A DNA stretch of 64,000 bases from Porphyrobacter sp. CACIAM 03H1 (GTDB lineage Bacteria; Pseudomonadota; Alphaproteobacteria; Sphingomonadales; Sphingomonadaceae). The DNA lies in the NCBI RefSeq assembly GCF_002215495.1, contig NZ_CP021378.1:952417-1016416 (forward strand), given 5' to 3'. The translations under genes were made by a program, and so were the position numbers. This document shows positions 15,988 through 24,387 of this stretch, in pieces. How positions within the stretch are numbered: the first letter of the stretch is position 1; each line of letters begins with the position of its first letter. Below the pieces are notes generated by a model. The model saw only the letters and a program-made list of their open reading frames with translations. It had not been told where the DNA came from and ran no database searches.

Positions 15988-17775
15988 GCCAGCGGCCCGA
16001 ACGTCCCGTTCGGGGCCAAGGCTCGCTCAGGACAGGCCGTCATCGAACCGCTCGCGCTCAGCCCCGACACCGATCCGGCCGCCCCGCCGCCGCCGGCCTC
16101 GAGCGGGCGGGCGCGGCGCTGGCTGGTGCTCTATCCGCGCGCTGTCCCGCTGGTGATCTTCCTCGCGCTCGCGGCGATCACCGCGCTCAGCGTCTTCGCC
16201 ATCGAGAGCAATGCCCGCGCCCGAGAACGCGCCGTGATGCGCGAATATGCGCAAGGGGTCGCCGCCGCGCTAGACCGCAGCGGGGCGGGCTTCACCTCCT
16301 ACCTGCGCGCCGGGGCGGCGCTGTTCGCCAGCGTAGATGAAGTGAGCCCGGCGACCTTCGACAGCTTCGTGCGCGCGCTGAAGCTCAATACCGAATATTC
16401 GGGCGCGGAAGGGATCGGCTGGATCCCGGTGATCGAGGCGCGTGATCTCGACGCCTTCCTCGCCCGCACCCGTGCCAGCCAGCCGGCGTATCCCGACATC
16501 TTCCCCGCCCCCGCCAGCACCACCAGCCGGGTCGCCCCGGTGGAAATGTTCGCGCCCGCGACTGCCCTGAACCGCCGGGCGCTGGGCTACGACATGTATT
16601 CCGACGCGGCCCGCGCCGCCGCGATGGCCGAGGCCGAGCTGACCCTGCGCCCCGCCGCCTCGGGCCGCATCGTGCTGCGCCAGGAGACGAGCGGCACCGC
16701 GCCGGCCTTCGCAATCTACATGCCGGTGTTCCGGATGGGCGCAGGCGAGGAGCGGCGGCTCGCGGGCTTCGTCTACACCCCATTCAGGGCACGCGAATTC
16801 CTCGATGCAGCGATCGACCGTGAGGGGCAGGGGCGTTTCGGCGTCCGGCTCTATGACGGCGAGGTTTCGACGGGGCACCTGCTGGTTGCCCATTCGATCG
16901 GCGGTGCTTCGGGCGAGACCGCCGAGCAGGAAGTCACCATCGCCGACCGCAAGCTGATGCTTGTGATCGAGCGCGCCGGCACGCAGGTCCTCTCCCCGCT
17001 GTCGATGCTGACGCTGGTGTTCGGACTGGCGCTGGCGAGCCTGCTGATGCTGCTGGCCCGCCTTCTCACCCAGCAGGCCTTCGAGGATCAGGCGCGGCTC
17101 GCCTTCTTCGAGGAACAGCACTCGATCAGGAATTCGCTCACCCGCGAACTCAACCACCGGGTCAAGAACACGCTCGCCAACGTGCTCTCGATCCTCTCGC
17201 TGACCCGCCGCCGGGCGAGCGGGCTCGACGATTTCGCGGACTCGCTGGAAGGGCGCATCCGCGCGCTTTCGGCCACGCACGACCTGCTGACGGTGACCGA
17301 CTGGGGCACGACCCCGATCCGCGCGGTGATCGAGGCGGAGCTCCAGCACTTCCGGGCGGTGCTCGACGACGCGATTCTGCTCGAGGGGCCGGAGCTCGAA
17401 CTGGCGCCCAATGACGCGCTGTCCTTCGGCCTCGCGGTGCACGAGCTTGCCACCAATGCCGCCAAATACGGGGCGCTGAGCGTGCCCGGGGGGAAGGTCA
17501 CGATCCGCTGGCAGCGCGGAGGAGAGCCCGGGGCCGAGACCGAATGGGCCGAGGTCGAATGGCAGGAGACCGGCGGCCCGCCCGTGGCCGCCCAGCGCCG
17601 TCGCGGCTTCGGCACCGAACTGATCGAGAAGGTCGTCGCCCACGAACTGCGCCAGCCGGTGACGCTCGACTTCGCGCCCTCGGGCGTCCGCTGCGTGCTG
17701 CGCGTGCCGGTGCGCCGCCCGGCGGATTTCCGGATCAGAGAGAAAGAAACGGACCGGCGGGTGAAGAAGCCTTAG
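15967..17775 (+). CDS. CHASE-domain HWE/HisKA_2 sensor histidine kinase of the general stress response
   Basis: A 602-residue membrane kinase. An N-terminal helix (AVPLVIFLALAAITALSVFA), a periplasmic CHASE domain (contains YSGAEGIGWIPVIEARDLDA) and a second helix (SPLSMLTLVFGLALASLLML) precede the cytoplasmic part. The phospho-acceptor segment is ELNHRVKNTLANVLSI, the HWE/HisKA_2 type, followed by an ATPase domain with VHELATNAAKYGALS as N box. It is divergent from nepR-ecfG and next to phyR, so it is the natural cognate kinase for PhyR (inference). ATG at 15967 is preferred over an upstream TTG without a ribosome-binding site. Confidence 0.9.
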   Translation: MRYLFGSASGPNVPFGAKARSGQAVIEPLALSPDTDPAAPPPPASSGRARRWLVLYPRAVPLVIFLALAAITALSVFAIESNARARERAVMREYAQGVAAALDRSGAGFTSYLRAGAALFASVDEVSPATFDSFVRALKLNTEYSGAEGIGWIPVIEARDLDAFLARTRASQPAYPDIFPAPASTTSRVAPVEMFAPATALNRRALGYDMYSDAARAAAMAEAELTLRPAASGRIVLRQETSGTAPAFAIYMPVFRMGAGEERRLAGFVYTPFRAREFLDAAIDREGQGRFGVRLYDGEVSTGHLLVAHSIGGASGETAEQEVTIADRKLMLVIERAGTQVLSPLSMLTLVFGLALASLLMLLARLLTQQAFEDQARLAFFEEQHSIRNSLTRELNHRVKNTLANVLSILSLTRRRASGLDDFADSLEGRIRALSATHDLLTVTDWGTTPIRAVIEAELQHFRAVLDDAILLEGPELELAPNDALSFGLAVHELATNAAKYGALSVPGGKVTIRWQRGGEPGAETEWAEVEWQETGGPPVAAQRRRGFGTELIEKVVAHELRQPVTLDFAPSGVRCVLRVPVRRPADFRIREKETDRRVKKP

Positions 17776-17800
17776 ACTTTGGCCATCTTCGGTGGCGGGA

Positions 17801-17829
17801 GGTCTGCATCGCGCGTCAGCGCAATCGCA
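17801..17829. repeat. 29-bp hairpin repeat, copy 1, directly after phyR
   Basis: This 29-bp sequence ends one base before the phyR stop codon and differs by a single base from 18897-18925. It contains an inverted repeat, ATCGCGC and GCGCAAT around GTCA (perfect GCGCGAT in copy 2). Both copies lie immediately 3' of minus-strand genes, so they may act as 3'-end or REP-like elements. Confidence 0.7.
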
Positions 17830-18618
17830 TTACAACGGCCTGGTCGATCCGAAGAACAGCGCCTGGCTGATCGCGGCGCGCACGGTCGCCTCCTGGAAGG
17901 GCTTGGTGACCAGATAGGTCGGCTCGGGCCGGTCGCCGGTCAGCAGGCGCTCGGGATAGGCGGTGATGAAGATCACCGGCATCGCGCCGACGCTCAGGAT
18001 ATCGTCCACCGCATCGAGGCCCGAGGAGCCGTCGGCGAGCTGGATGTCGGCGAGCACCAGACCGGGCATCGCCTCGGCCACGGCGGCGCGGGCCTGGGTG
18101 CGGGTGGCGGCGGTGCCGCTAACCGTGTGGCCGAGGCCGGTCACGAGGTCTTCGAGCTGCATCGCGATCAGCGGCTCGTCCTCGATGATGAGCACGCTGG
18201 TGGTCTGCTCGCGCTCGATCTCGGCGATCGCCTCGGCGACGAGGGCCTCGATCTCGGCAGGGGTGCGCTCGAGGATGGCGGCGGCTTCCGCGGTGGTGAA
18301 ATCCTCGAGCGTCGTCAGCAGCAGCGCCTGGCGCGCGGGCGGCGTGATCACCCCGAGGCGCGCCTGCGCGCCGGCCTCGTGCTCGCTCGTCGGAGCGCCG
18401 GTCGCGGCCCCGCCCGAGGCGCTCGCCCACACCTTGCCGAAGGCGCGGTAGAGCGGCACCCGTCCGCCGGCGAGGCTCGCTTTCAGGTCCTCGTCGGCCA
18501 GCACCGCCTCGAGCATCTCGCGCACGAAGGCGTCGCCGCTGGTCTGCGATCCGGTGAGCGCGCGGGCATAGCGGCGCAGGAAGGGCAGGTTGGCCGCGAT
18601 CTGGCTTCCGAGCGACAT
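17830..18618 (-). CDS. phyR: PhyR, two-domain response regulator and anti-anti-sigma factor
   Basis: A 262-residue protein with an N-terminal sigma-like domain (to about residue 135, with LPFLRRYARALTGSQTSGDA and the sigma4-like TAEAAAILERTPAEIEALV) and a C-terminal receiver domain. The receiver has acidic residues in IIEDEPL, the phospho-acceptor Asp in LVLADIQLADGSSG, the conserved Thr region FITAYPE and Lys in VTKPF. Phosphorylation exposes the sigma-like domain, which takes NepR off EcfG. A Shine-Dalgarno AAAGGA precedes the ATG. It is on the same strand as nepR-ecfG but separated from them by the divergent kinase gene. Confidence 0.95.
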   Translation of the reverse strand: MSLGSQIAANLPFLRRYARALTGSQTSGDAFVREMLEAVLADEDLKASLAGGRVPLYRAFGKVWASASGGAATGAPTSEHEAGAQARLGVITPPARQALLLTTLEDFTTAEAAAILERTPAEIEALVAEAIAEIEREQTTSVLIIEDEPLIAMQLEDLVTGLGHTVSGTAATRTQARAAVAEAMPGLVLADIQLADGSSGLDAVDDILSVGAMPVIFITAYPERLLTGDRPEPTYLVTKPFQEATVRAAISQALFFGSTRPL

Positions 18619-18761
18619 GAGGTTCCTTTCGCGAGTCTGGCAAGACGGTCGATTCGGCCATAGCCGTTCCCCGCCCTGTCGTCGCCCCCATCCGGCAACC
18701 GGCTGGAATCGCGCTCCTTCTACGCAGTATTGCGAGGGACGAAAAAATTTTCGGAAGGCCG

Positions 18762-18786
18762 GGAACCGCTCTCGGGTCCGATCATT
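18762..18786 (+). promoter_or_regulatory. Imperfect EcfG-like promoter in front of the sRNA candidate
   Basis: GGAAC at 18762-18766 is followed after 16 bp by CATT at 18783-18786, one base off the CGTT consensus. The overlapping CATTAT could instead be a weak housekeeping -10 element. No coding sequence lies downstream on this strand before the terminator at 18845. Confidence 0.35.
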
Positions 18787-18792
18787 ATAGCT

Positions 18793-18881
18793 CTGTCACC
18801 GCCGAGACCCCCCTCCCGTCCAAGCGGCTGGTGATACGATCCCGAAAGGCCTCCGTTGTTCCGCAACGGAGGCCTTTTTTC
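18793..18881 (+). ncRNA. Candidate small RNA next to phyR
   Basis: A transcript beginning a few bases after the EcfG-like element and ending in the T run of the strong terminator would be about 90 nt and contains no credible reading frame. It carries a C-rich segment (GACCCCCCTCCCG, 18806-18818), a feature also described for GsrN, the GSR-controlled sRNA of Caulobacter, which pairs through a C-rich loop. The main support is an orphan plus-strand terminator: both flanking genes are on the minus strand. Expression and boundaries are inferred. Confidence 0.38.
18845..18880 (+). terminator. Strong intrinsic terminator with no annotated plus-strand gene upstream
   Basis: The 14-bp arms AAAGGCCTCCGTTG (18845-18858) and CAACGGAGGCCTTT (18864-18877) are perfectly complementary around a TTCCG loop and run into TTTTTT ending at 18880. 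The T run is on the plus strand; the minus strand offers only three T, so it is oriented away from both flanking minus-strand genes. Confidence 0.8.
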
Positions 18882-18896
18882 TTCGGAGCGGCCTTC

Positions 18897-18925
18897 GGTC
18901 TGCATCGCGCGTCAGCGCGATCGCA
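18897..18925. repeat. 29-bp hairpin repeat, copy 2, 3' of the GNAT-like gene
   Basis: It is identical to 17801-17829 except for one base and contains ATCGCGC-GTCA-GCGCGAT, a perfect 7-bp hairpin. It lies 11 bp beyond the stop of the minus-strand gene 18937-20112, the same position relative to its gene as copy 1. Confidence 0.7.
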
Positions 18926-18936
18926 AACCGGATCAA

Positions 18937-20112
18937 TCAACCCAGCCGCTTCTCGTAGATCGCGTATTCGCGGTTGATCGTGCTCTGGATGGTGTCTGCG
19001 ATCGCGACCATGCCCTGGTTGTCCTCGAGGATCCACCCGATCTCGCCGCGGGTGGACTGGAACTTGCCGTTCGCCTCCAGCCGGATCGCCTCGATCATCA
19101 TGAAGGCGAGCTGGCTGGCCAGCCGGGAATTGTGGAGCTCCTTCAGCACCCCCATCAGCGGCACCCGCATGCCTGCGCCCTTGGGATGGCGCAGCCAGCG
19201 CAGCATGGCGATCCAGCCGAAGGGGAAGAGCTTGCCCCTGATCTTCGCCAGCGCGTCGTTGACGTCGGGCCAGGTCAGCATGAAGGCCACCGGGCGGCCA
19301 TCCACCTCGGCGATCATGTTGAGTTCCTCGAAGATCAGCGGGCGCAGCTTCTTGCCGGCATAGGCGACCTCGGCCGGCGTGAAGGGGACGAAGCCCCAAT
19401 TGTCCGACCAGGCATCGTTGAGGATGCCGAGGATCGTCGCCACTTCCGCGTCCCAGTCCTTCTTGCGCACCCGCCGCACGTTGATCCGCGCATTCTTCTG
19501 CCCCGATTGCACGATGCGCTGCACTAGCGGGGGGAAGGGCTTCGTGATGTCGAGATCGTAGGTGTAGAGCGTCTTGGCGCGGGTGAAGCCTGCCGCCTCG
19601 ATCCAGCCCGCGTAATGCGCCGGGTGATGTCCCATCATCAGCATCGGGGCGTGGTCCTGCCCCTTCACCAGCAGCCCCGGTTCCTCCCACACCGACAGCG
19701 AGATCGGGCCGAGTACCCGCGTCATCCCTTCGCCCGCCAGCCACGCCTCGGCGGCGGCGAGCAGGGCGCGGGCCACGGATTCGTCCTCGGCATCGAAATA
19801 GCCGAAGAAGCCCGTGCCCGGGCCGAAACCCTGTTCGGCAGGCATGGCGAGCGCGAGTTCGTCGATATGGGCGGAAATGCGCCCCACCGGCACGCCCCCG
19901 CGCGAGGCGATGAACAGCTGCACGCGGGCGTGGCCGAAGAAGGGGTTCTTGCCCGGATCGATCAGTTCGAGCTGTTCCGAGCGGATCTGTGGCACGAAAT
20001 GCGGCAGCCGGTCCGAAAAGGCGCGCCCCAGGTCGACGAAGGCCGCCCGCTGGTCCTTGCCGGTGACCGGTTCGATCCTTATCTCTGCCGCACTCGCCGC
20101 CACATCCGTCAC
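18937..20112 (-). CDS. GNAT-like family protein, paralogue of the cassette GNAT at 6042-7136
   Basis: A 391-residue soluble protein. The N-terminal half has LIDPGKNPFFGHA, GVPVGRISAHID and GFFGYFDAEDESVARALL, which align with the blocks of the protein encoded at 6042-7136. The C-terminal half has PVAFMLTWPDVND and EWIA-like elements of a second GNAT fold, ending SRLASQLAFMMIEAIRLEA. The acceptor is unknown. The start is a GTG with GAGG upstream. The gene stands alone, divergent from the desaturase gene 146 bp away, with the 29-bp repeat copy 2 just after its stop. Confidence 0.72.
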   Translation of the reverse strand: MTDVAASAAEIRIEPVTGKDQRAAFVDLGRAFSDRLPHFVPQIRSEQLELIDPGKNPFFGHARVQLFIASRGGVPVGRISAHIDELALAMPAEQGFGPGTGFFGYFDAEDESVARALLAAAEAWLAGEGMTRVLGPISLSVWEEPGLLVKGQDHAPMLMMGHHPAHYAGWIEAAGFTRAKTLYTYDLDITKPFPPLVQRIVQSGQKNARINVRRVRKKDWDAEVATILGILNDAWSDNWGFVPFTPAEVAYAGKKLRPLIFEELNMIAEVDGRPVAFMLTWPDVNDALAKIRGKLFPFGWIAMLRWLRHPKGAGMRVPLMGVLKELHNSRLASQLAFMMIEAIRLEANGKFQSTRGEIGWILEDNQGMVAIADTIQSTINREYAIYEKRLG

Positions 20113-20258
20113 GCCCCGGTCCTCGTAGTTTGTTCTGGGTCAAGGTGTCTGTGTCGCGCCCGCGTCAATGACGCAAGGCTGTCGATCACTGTCACCAACA
20201 ACCCGCGTTTGGCTTGCACCCCGATTTCGGGTAGGGCGGCCGCAGGATTTGCACCGAA

Positions 20259-21374
20259 ATGACCCCGGATCTCTCTTTGCACCCGACCATCGATCCTGCC
20301 CGATCGGACCTGCGCGAACCGGCGCCGCGGGCGACCCGTGCCGCCTTCATGGCCGAGGACGACAAGGCGATGTTGCGCGCGGCGCGCGACCTGACCAAGG
20401 GGCTGGGCGAGGCGAAGCCGGGCATCTACTGGCCCGACATGCTGGTTTCGGCGGGCGTGGGCTATGCCGCGATTGCGGCGGCGATCCTGTCGCAGAACCT
20501 CGCCGTGCAGATCGCCACCGGGCTGGTCGCGGCGCTGGCGCTCTACCGCGCGCTGATGTTCATCCACGAGCTGACCCATATCCACCGCGATGCCCTGCCG
20601 GGCTTCCGCACGGGCTGGAACCTGCTCGTCGGCATCCCGCTGCTGACGCCCTCCTTCATGTACGAGGGCGTCCATACCATCCACCACAAGCGCACCCAAT
20701 ACGGCACGCCCGAGGATCCCGAATACCTCCCGCTCGCGCTGATGAAGCCGTGGAGCCTGCCGCTGTTCGTGCTCGTGGCGATCCTCGCGCCGGTAGCGCT
20801 GATCATCCGCGCGGCGGTACTGGTGCCGCTGGGGGCGCTGATCCCGGCGGTCCGCACCTTCACCTGGGAGCGGTTCTCGGCGCTCTCGATCAACCCCGAT
20901 TTCCGCCGCCGCCCGCCCGAAGGCGATTTCGTGGACCGGGTGCGCTGGCAGGAAGCCGGGGTGTTCGTGTGGTCGTGGTGCCTGATCGCGAGCGTCTTCG
21001 TGATCGGCTGGCAGCCACTCGCCATCGCGCTGGCGATCCTCTCGCTGACCGCGGTGCTGAACCAGCTGCGCACCCTCGTCGCGCACCTGTGGGAGAACGA
21101 GGGCGAGCCGATGACGGTGACCGCGCAGTTCCTCGATTCCGTCAACGTCCCCCCTCCGGGCCTTGCCGCCGAGATCTGGGCGCCGGTGGGCCTGCGTTAT
21201 CATGCGCTCCATCACCTGATGCCCTCGATGCCGTACCATGACCTCCCCGAAGCCCACCGCCGCCTCGCGCGCGAATTGGGCACGGGGTCGACCTACGAGG
21301 GCGCCAATCATCCCGGGATGCTGGTGCTGGTCGGGCGGATTGCGAAGAGCACGATGGGGAAGAAGGCGGCCTAG
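20259..21374 (+). CDS. Membrane fatty acid desaturase family protein
   Basis: A 371-residue di-iron membrane enzyme. Three histidine boxes are visible: HELTHIHRD, HTIHHKR and HALHHLMP, which bind the two irons of the desaturase/hydroxylase superfamily. Hydrophobic pairs of helices lie before the first box and between the second and third. It probably introduces a double bond or hydroxyl group into a lipid or carotenoid at the inner membrane; the substrate cannot be read from the sequence. It starts at an ATG 146 bp from the divergent GNAT-like gene and converges with the GNAT gene at 21388. Confidence 0.85.
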   Translation: MTPDLSLHPTIDPARSDLREPAPRATRAAFMAEDDKAMLRAARDLTKGLGEAKPGIYWPDMLVSAGVGYAAIAAAILSQNLAVQIATGLVAALALYRALMFIHELTHIHRDALPGFRTGWNLLVGIPLLTPSFMYEGVHTIHHKRTQYGTPEDPEYLPLALMKPWSLPLFVLVAILAPVALIIRAAVLVPLGALIPAVRTFTWERFSALSINPDFRRRPPEGDFVDRVRWQEAGVFVWSWCLIASVFVIGWQPLAIALAILSLTAVLNQLRTLVAHLWENEGEPMTVTAQFLDSVNVPPPGLAAEIWAPVGLRYHALHHLMPSMPYHDLPEAHRRLARELGTGSTYEGANHPGMLVLVGRIAKSTMGKKAA

Positions 21375-21387
21375 GCCCGCCTCCTGT

Positions 21388-21909
21388 TCAATCCAGAAAG
21401 CAGATCATCGCGCAGCGCCGGTCGGCGGGCAGGCCGTCCTCGACCTCGTTCGCCAGTTCCCCTGCCAGCCGCGGGTGGGCGTCGAGCGCGGTGACTTCCT
21501 CGAAGCCGAGCCGGGCGTAGAACGGGGCGTTCCACGCCAGATCGCGGAAGGTGGTGAGGGTCAGTGCCTTGAAGCCGGTGTTGCGCGCATCGATCATTGC
21601 CGCGCGTACCAGCCCCGATCCGATCCCGCGCCGCTGGAAGTCGGGCGCGACGTCCATCTCCCAGATGTGCAATTCCCGGCTGAAGGGCTGGGCGACGAGG
21701 AACCCCGCCATCGTCTCGCCGGCATGGGCGACAAGGCTATGGCCCCGGCGGATCAGGCGGGCGTAATCGGCTTCGCTGCGGGTGCGGGCCGGGTCGATCG
21801 ACGCTTCGCCGGCAAAGGCGATGGCGGCGGCCTGCTCGATCGCAGGCATGGCGACAGCATCCTCGGGTCGCGCCAGCCTGAGCGACCAGTCTCGGCCCCC
21901 CGGCCTCAC
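21388..21909 (-). CDS. GNAT family N-acetyltransferase (RimI-like)
   Basis: A 173-residue single-domain GNAT. The acetyl-CoA pyrophosphate loop is DVAPDFQRRGIGSGLV (R-R-G-I-G), followed by LTTFRDLAWNAPFYARLGFE, the usual strand-helix end of the fold. It starts at a GTG overlapping the lptG stop (GTGA), so it is translated from the lptF-lptG transcript. Its substrate is unknown; coupling to LPS export genes may be incidental. It converges with the desaturase gene, leaving 13 bp between stops. Confidence 0.85.
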   Translation of the reverse strand: MRPGGRDWSLRLARPEDAVAMPAIEQAAAIAFAGEASIDPARTRSEADYARLIRRGHSLVAHAGETMAGFLVAQPFSRELHIWEMDVAPDFQRRGIGSGLVRAAMIDARNTGFKALTLTTFRDLAWNAPFYARLGFEEVTALDAHPRLAGELANEVEDGLPADRRCAMICFLD

Positions 21910-23024
21910 TCCTCGGTGCGGATCAGCACCGTCTCGCCGACCAGCAGGAACAGCAGGAACGGCGCCCAGGCGGCAAGGAAGGGCGGGTAGCCGCCGAAGG
22001 AGCCCATCGCCAGCGCGGCGTTGTCGACCACGAAATAGGCAAAACCAAGCGCCATGCCGATGATCGCACGCACGAAGAGCTGCCCCGAGCGCGCCAGCCC
22101 GAAGGCCGCGACCGAACCCAGCAGCGGCATCAGCAGCGCCGAAAGCGGACCGGAGAGGCGGTGCCACCACTTGGCGCGCATCTCGTCGGTATTGCGCCCG
22201 GCCGCCTCGTAGGCATCGATGCTCTCCCCCAGTTCCCAGAAGCTCTGCGCATCGGCGTCGATCGATTGCAGCATGATCCGCGCGGGGCTGAGGTTCTCGC
22301 CGACCACCATTGCCGCAGGGCGATCGGTCACAGCGCCCGCGACATCGAACTTCACCGGATTCTCGAGCCGCCATCCCGGGGCGGCGAAGGTCGCGCGGGG
22401 GCTGCGGACCTGTTCGCGGATGATCCCGCCGGGCGTGCGGGCATACCAGGTGACGCCGGTCAGCACGATCTGCTCGCCCGCCCCGGCGAGCGTCGCGGCG
22501 GAGAGGATGTGGTCGCCGTCGGTGAGGTAGATGTTCGAGCGCACCCCGGCCGCGGCCCCGTCGCCCGCCGCCGCCTCGGGGATCGGACCGTATTCGGCCG
22601 CCTGCCACGCCTTGAGGGTCGCGTTGGCGCGGGTGACGATCCGCTCGTTGAAGCCGAAGCTCACTGCCGATACCACCGCCGCGGTGAGCAGCAGCGGAGC
22701 GAGCACCTGATGGGCGCTGAGGCCGGCCGCCTTCATCGCCACCACCTCGCTGTTCTGGTTCAGCGTCACCAGCGTGATCAGCGTCGCCAGCAGCACCGAA
22801 TAGGGCAGGAAGCGCGCCGCCAGCTGGGGCGCGCGCAGCGAGGCATATTGCAGGATCTCCGCCTGCCCGTTGCCCGGGGCGGCGAGGATGTCGCCAGTCT
22901 CGGACAAGAGGTCGAGCGCCAGCAGCACCAGCACAAGCATCACCAGCACGGCCAGGATGCGCACCACGAAGAGCTTCGCCAGATAGAGCGTCAGCGTGCG
23001 CGAGGGGAAGAAGTCGAGCTGCAT
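21906..23024 (-). CDS. lptG: LPS export permease LptG
   Basis: A 372-residue inner-membrane subunit of the LptB2FG transporter that extracts lipopolysaccharide from the inner membrane. It has three N-terminal helices with TLTLYLAKLFVVRILAVLV, the coupling-helix region NQNSEVVAMKAAGLSAHQVL, a periplasmic beta-jellyroll domain and three C-terminal helices with RLSGPLSALLMPLLGSVAAF. The motif NSE-x4-KAAG is shared with LptF-type partners. It follows lptF after 10 bp and overlaps the downstream GNAT gene. Confidence 0.9.
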   Translation of the reverse strand: MQLDFFPSRTLTLYLAKLFVVRILAVLVMLVLVLLALDLLSETGDILAAPGNGQAEILQYASLRAPQLAARFLPYSVLLATLITLVTLNQNSEVVAMKAAGLSAHQVLAPLLLTAAVVSAVSFGFNERIVTRANATLKAWQAAEYGPIPEAAAGDGAAAGVRSNIYLTDGDHILSAATLAGAGEQIVLTGVTWYARTPGGIIREQVRSPRATFAAPGWRLENPVKFDVAGAVTDRPAAMVVGENLSPARIMLQSIDADAQSFWELGESIDAYEAAGRNTDEMRAKWWHRLSGPLSALLMPLLGSVAAFGLARSGQLFVRAIIGMALGFAYFVVDNAALAMGSFGGYPPFLAAWAPFLLFLLVGETVLIRTEE

Positions 23025-23034
23025 CCTTGCGTGC

Positions 23035-24300
23035 CTACTCCGCCGGAGCAGCCTCTGCCGCCGCATCCGTCGGCGGGCGCCACGCACGCGGCTGGCGGCG
23101 GGCGAAGAGCTTGCCGATTCGCTTCGAAAGCTTGGCAAAGGCCATCTCCAGCGCCCCGATCGCCTGCCCGCCGGGGACATAGGCGACGCGGTAATACATC
23201 CACAGGATCAGGCCCGCGAACAGCACGAAGGGCACCCAGAATGCGAGCACCGGATCGAGCCGGCCGATCGCGGCGACATCCTCGCCGTACTGGTTCACCT
23301 TGTGATAGGCGACCACCATCACGATCGAGACGAACACCCCCAGCGCGCTGGTCGAGCGTTTGGGCGGGATCGCCAGTGCCACCGCGAGCAGCGGCATCAG
23401 GAACATCATCACGATCTCGACCAGCCGGAAGTTGAAGCTCGCGACGCTGGCATCGCGCGCATCGGGGGCGCTGTCGCGGCTCCAGCCGATGCGGAGCAGT
23501 TCGGGCAGGATGTATTCGCGCGTCTCGTCGCCGCGGGCGCGGAACTTCTCGATCGCGGGCAGATCGATTGGCAGGTCGTGGCGGCTGAAGCTGAGCACGC
23601 GCGGGGTCTGGCCCTTCATCCCCGTGTCCTGGATGATCGTGCCCTCGGTCAGGCGCAGGATGATGGTGTCGGGATTGTCGCGAGTGGCGAGGAAGGCGCC
23701 CTCGCGCGCCGAGATCGACAGCACCTGCCCCTTTGCGTTGGCGACCCGGGCGAAGATACCGACCAACCGGCGTCCCTCGTCCTCGCTTTCCTCGATGCGC
23801 AGCGCCATGCGGTCGGCGAGGGTGGTGAACTCGCCCACCTTGATCGAGGCCCCGAGCGCGCCCGAGCGCAGCTCGTATTCCATCTGCTCGTAATAGTAGC
23901 GGCTGATCGGCTGGATGTAGAACACCAGCGCCACGTTGACCGCGACCAGCACCAGCGTGATCACATAGGGCATCCGCAGCAGCCGGTTGTACGACAGGCC
24001 GACCGCGCGCATCGTATCGAGCTCGGACGAGGTGGCGAGCTTGCGGAACGCCAGCAGCACTCCGAGCAGCAGCCCCAGCGGGATTGCGAGGCTCGCATAT
24101 TCCGGGATCAGCGCGCCAAGCATCTTGAAGACGACCGCCACCGGCCCGCCCTCGACCGCGACGAAATCGAACAGGCGCAGCATCTTGTCGAGCATCAGCA
24201 GCGAGGCGGCGAGCGCGAAGACGCCCAGCATCGGCACGATCGTCAGCCGCAGGATGTAGCGGTCGATGCTGGGAAGGAAGTTCGGCAAGCTCGGTTCCAT
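23035..24300 (-). CDS. lptF: LPS export permease LptF
   Basis: A 421-residue partner of LptG. It opens with LPSIDRYILRLTIVPMLGVF and has the coupling-helix signature ATSSELDTMRAVGLSYNRLL, a periplasmic domain, and C-terminal helices including FNFRLVEIVMMFLMPLLAVA, followed by a basic cytoplasmic tail. ATG at 24300 places the first helix as in other LptF proteins; an in-frame ATG at 24348 would add 16 residues and cannot be excluded. It is the first gene of a three-gene run, lptF-lptG-GNAT. Confidence 0.9.
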   Translation of the reverse strand: MEPSLPNFLPSIDRYILRLTIVPMLGVFALAASLLMLDKMLRLFDFVAVEGGPVAVVFKMLGALIPEYASLAIPLGLLLGVLLAFRKLATSSELDTMRAVGLSYNRLLRMPYVITLVLVAVNVALVFYIQPISRYYYEQMEYELRSGALGASIKVGEFTTLADRMALRIEESEDEGRRLVGIFARVANAKGQVLSISAREGAFLATRDNPDTIILRLTEGTIIQDTGMKGQTPRVLSFSRHDLPIDLPAIEKFRARGDETREYILPELLRIGWSRDSAPDARDASVASFNFRLVEIVMMFLMPLLAVALAIPPKRSTSALGVFVSIVMVVAYHKVNQYGEDVAAIGRLDPVLAFWVPFVLFAGLILWMYYRVAYVPGGQAIGALEMAFAKLSKRIGKLFARRQPRAWRPPTDAAAEAAPAE

Positions 24301-24387
24301 CGATGGCTCGGGCGAGAATGCCCTAGCGGCTTCGCGCGCGCGCGTCATGTCCCCAATTGCTGCGGCGTGCGCGCCCTGCGCCGTGGC

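Larger units (their letters stand above)
18619..18936. other. 318-bp intergenic stretch: phyR leader, sRNA candidate, terminator and repeat
   Basis: No open reading frame here looks real. From left to right it holds the phyR upstream region, an AT-rich patch (GAAAAAATTTTC at 18741-18752), an imperfect EcfG-like promoter on the plus strand, a strong plus-strand terminator and the second copy of the 29-bp repeat. Confidence 0.6.

Noticed and set aside
18644..18670. Possible EcfG promoter for phyR on the minus strand (GGAAC, then CGTC)
   Set aside because: The spacer is 18 bp and the -10 element ends in C, so it departs from the consensus in two ways.
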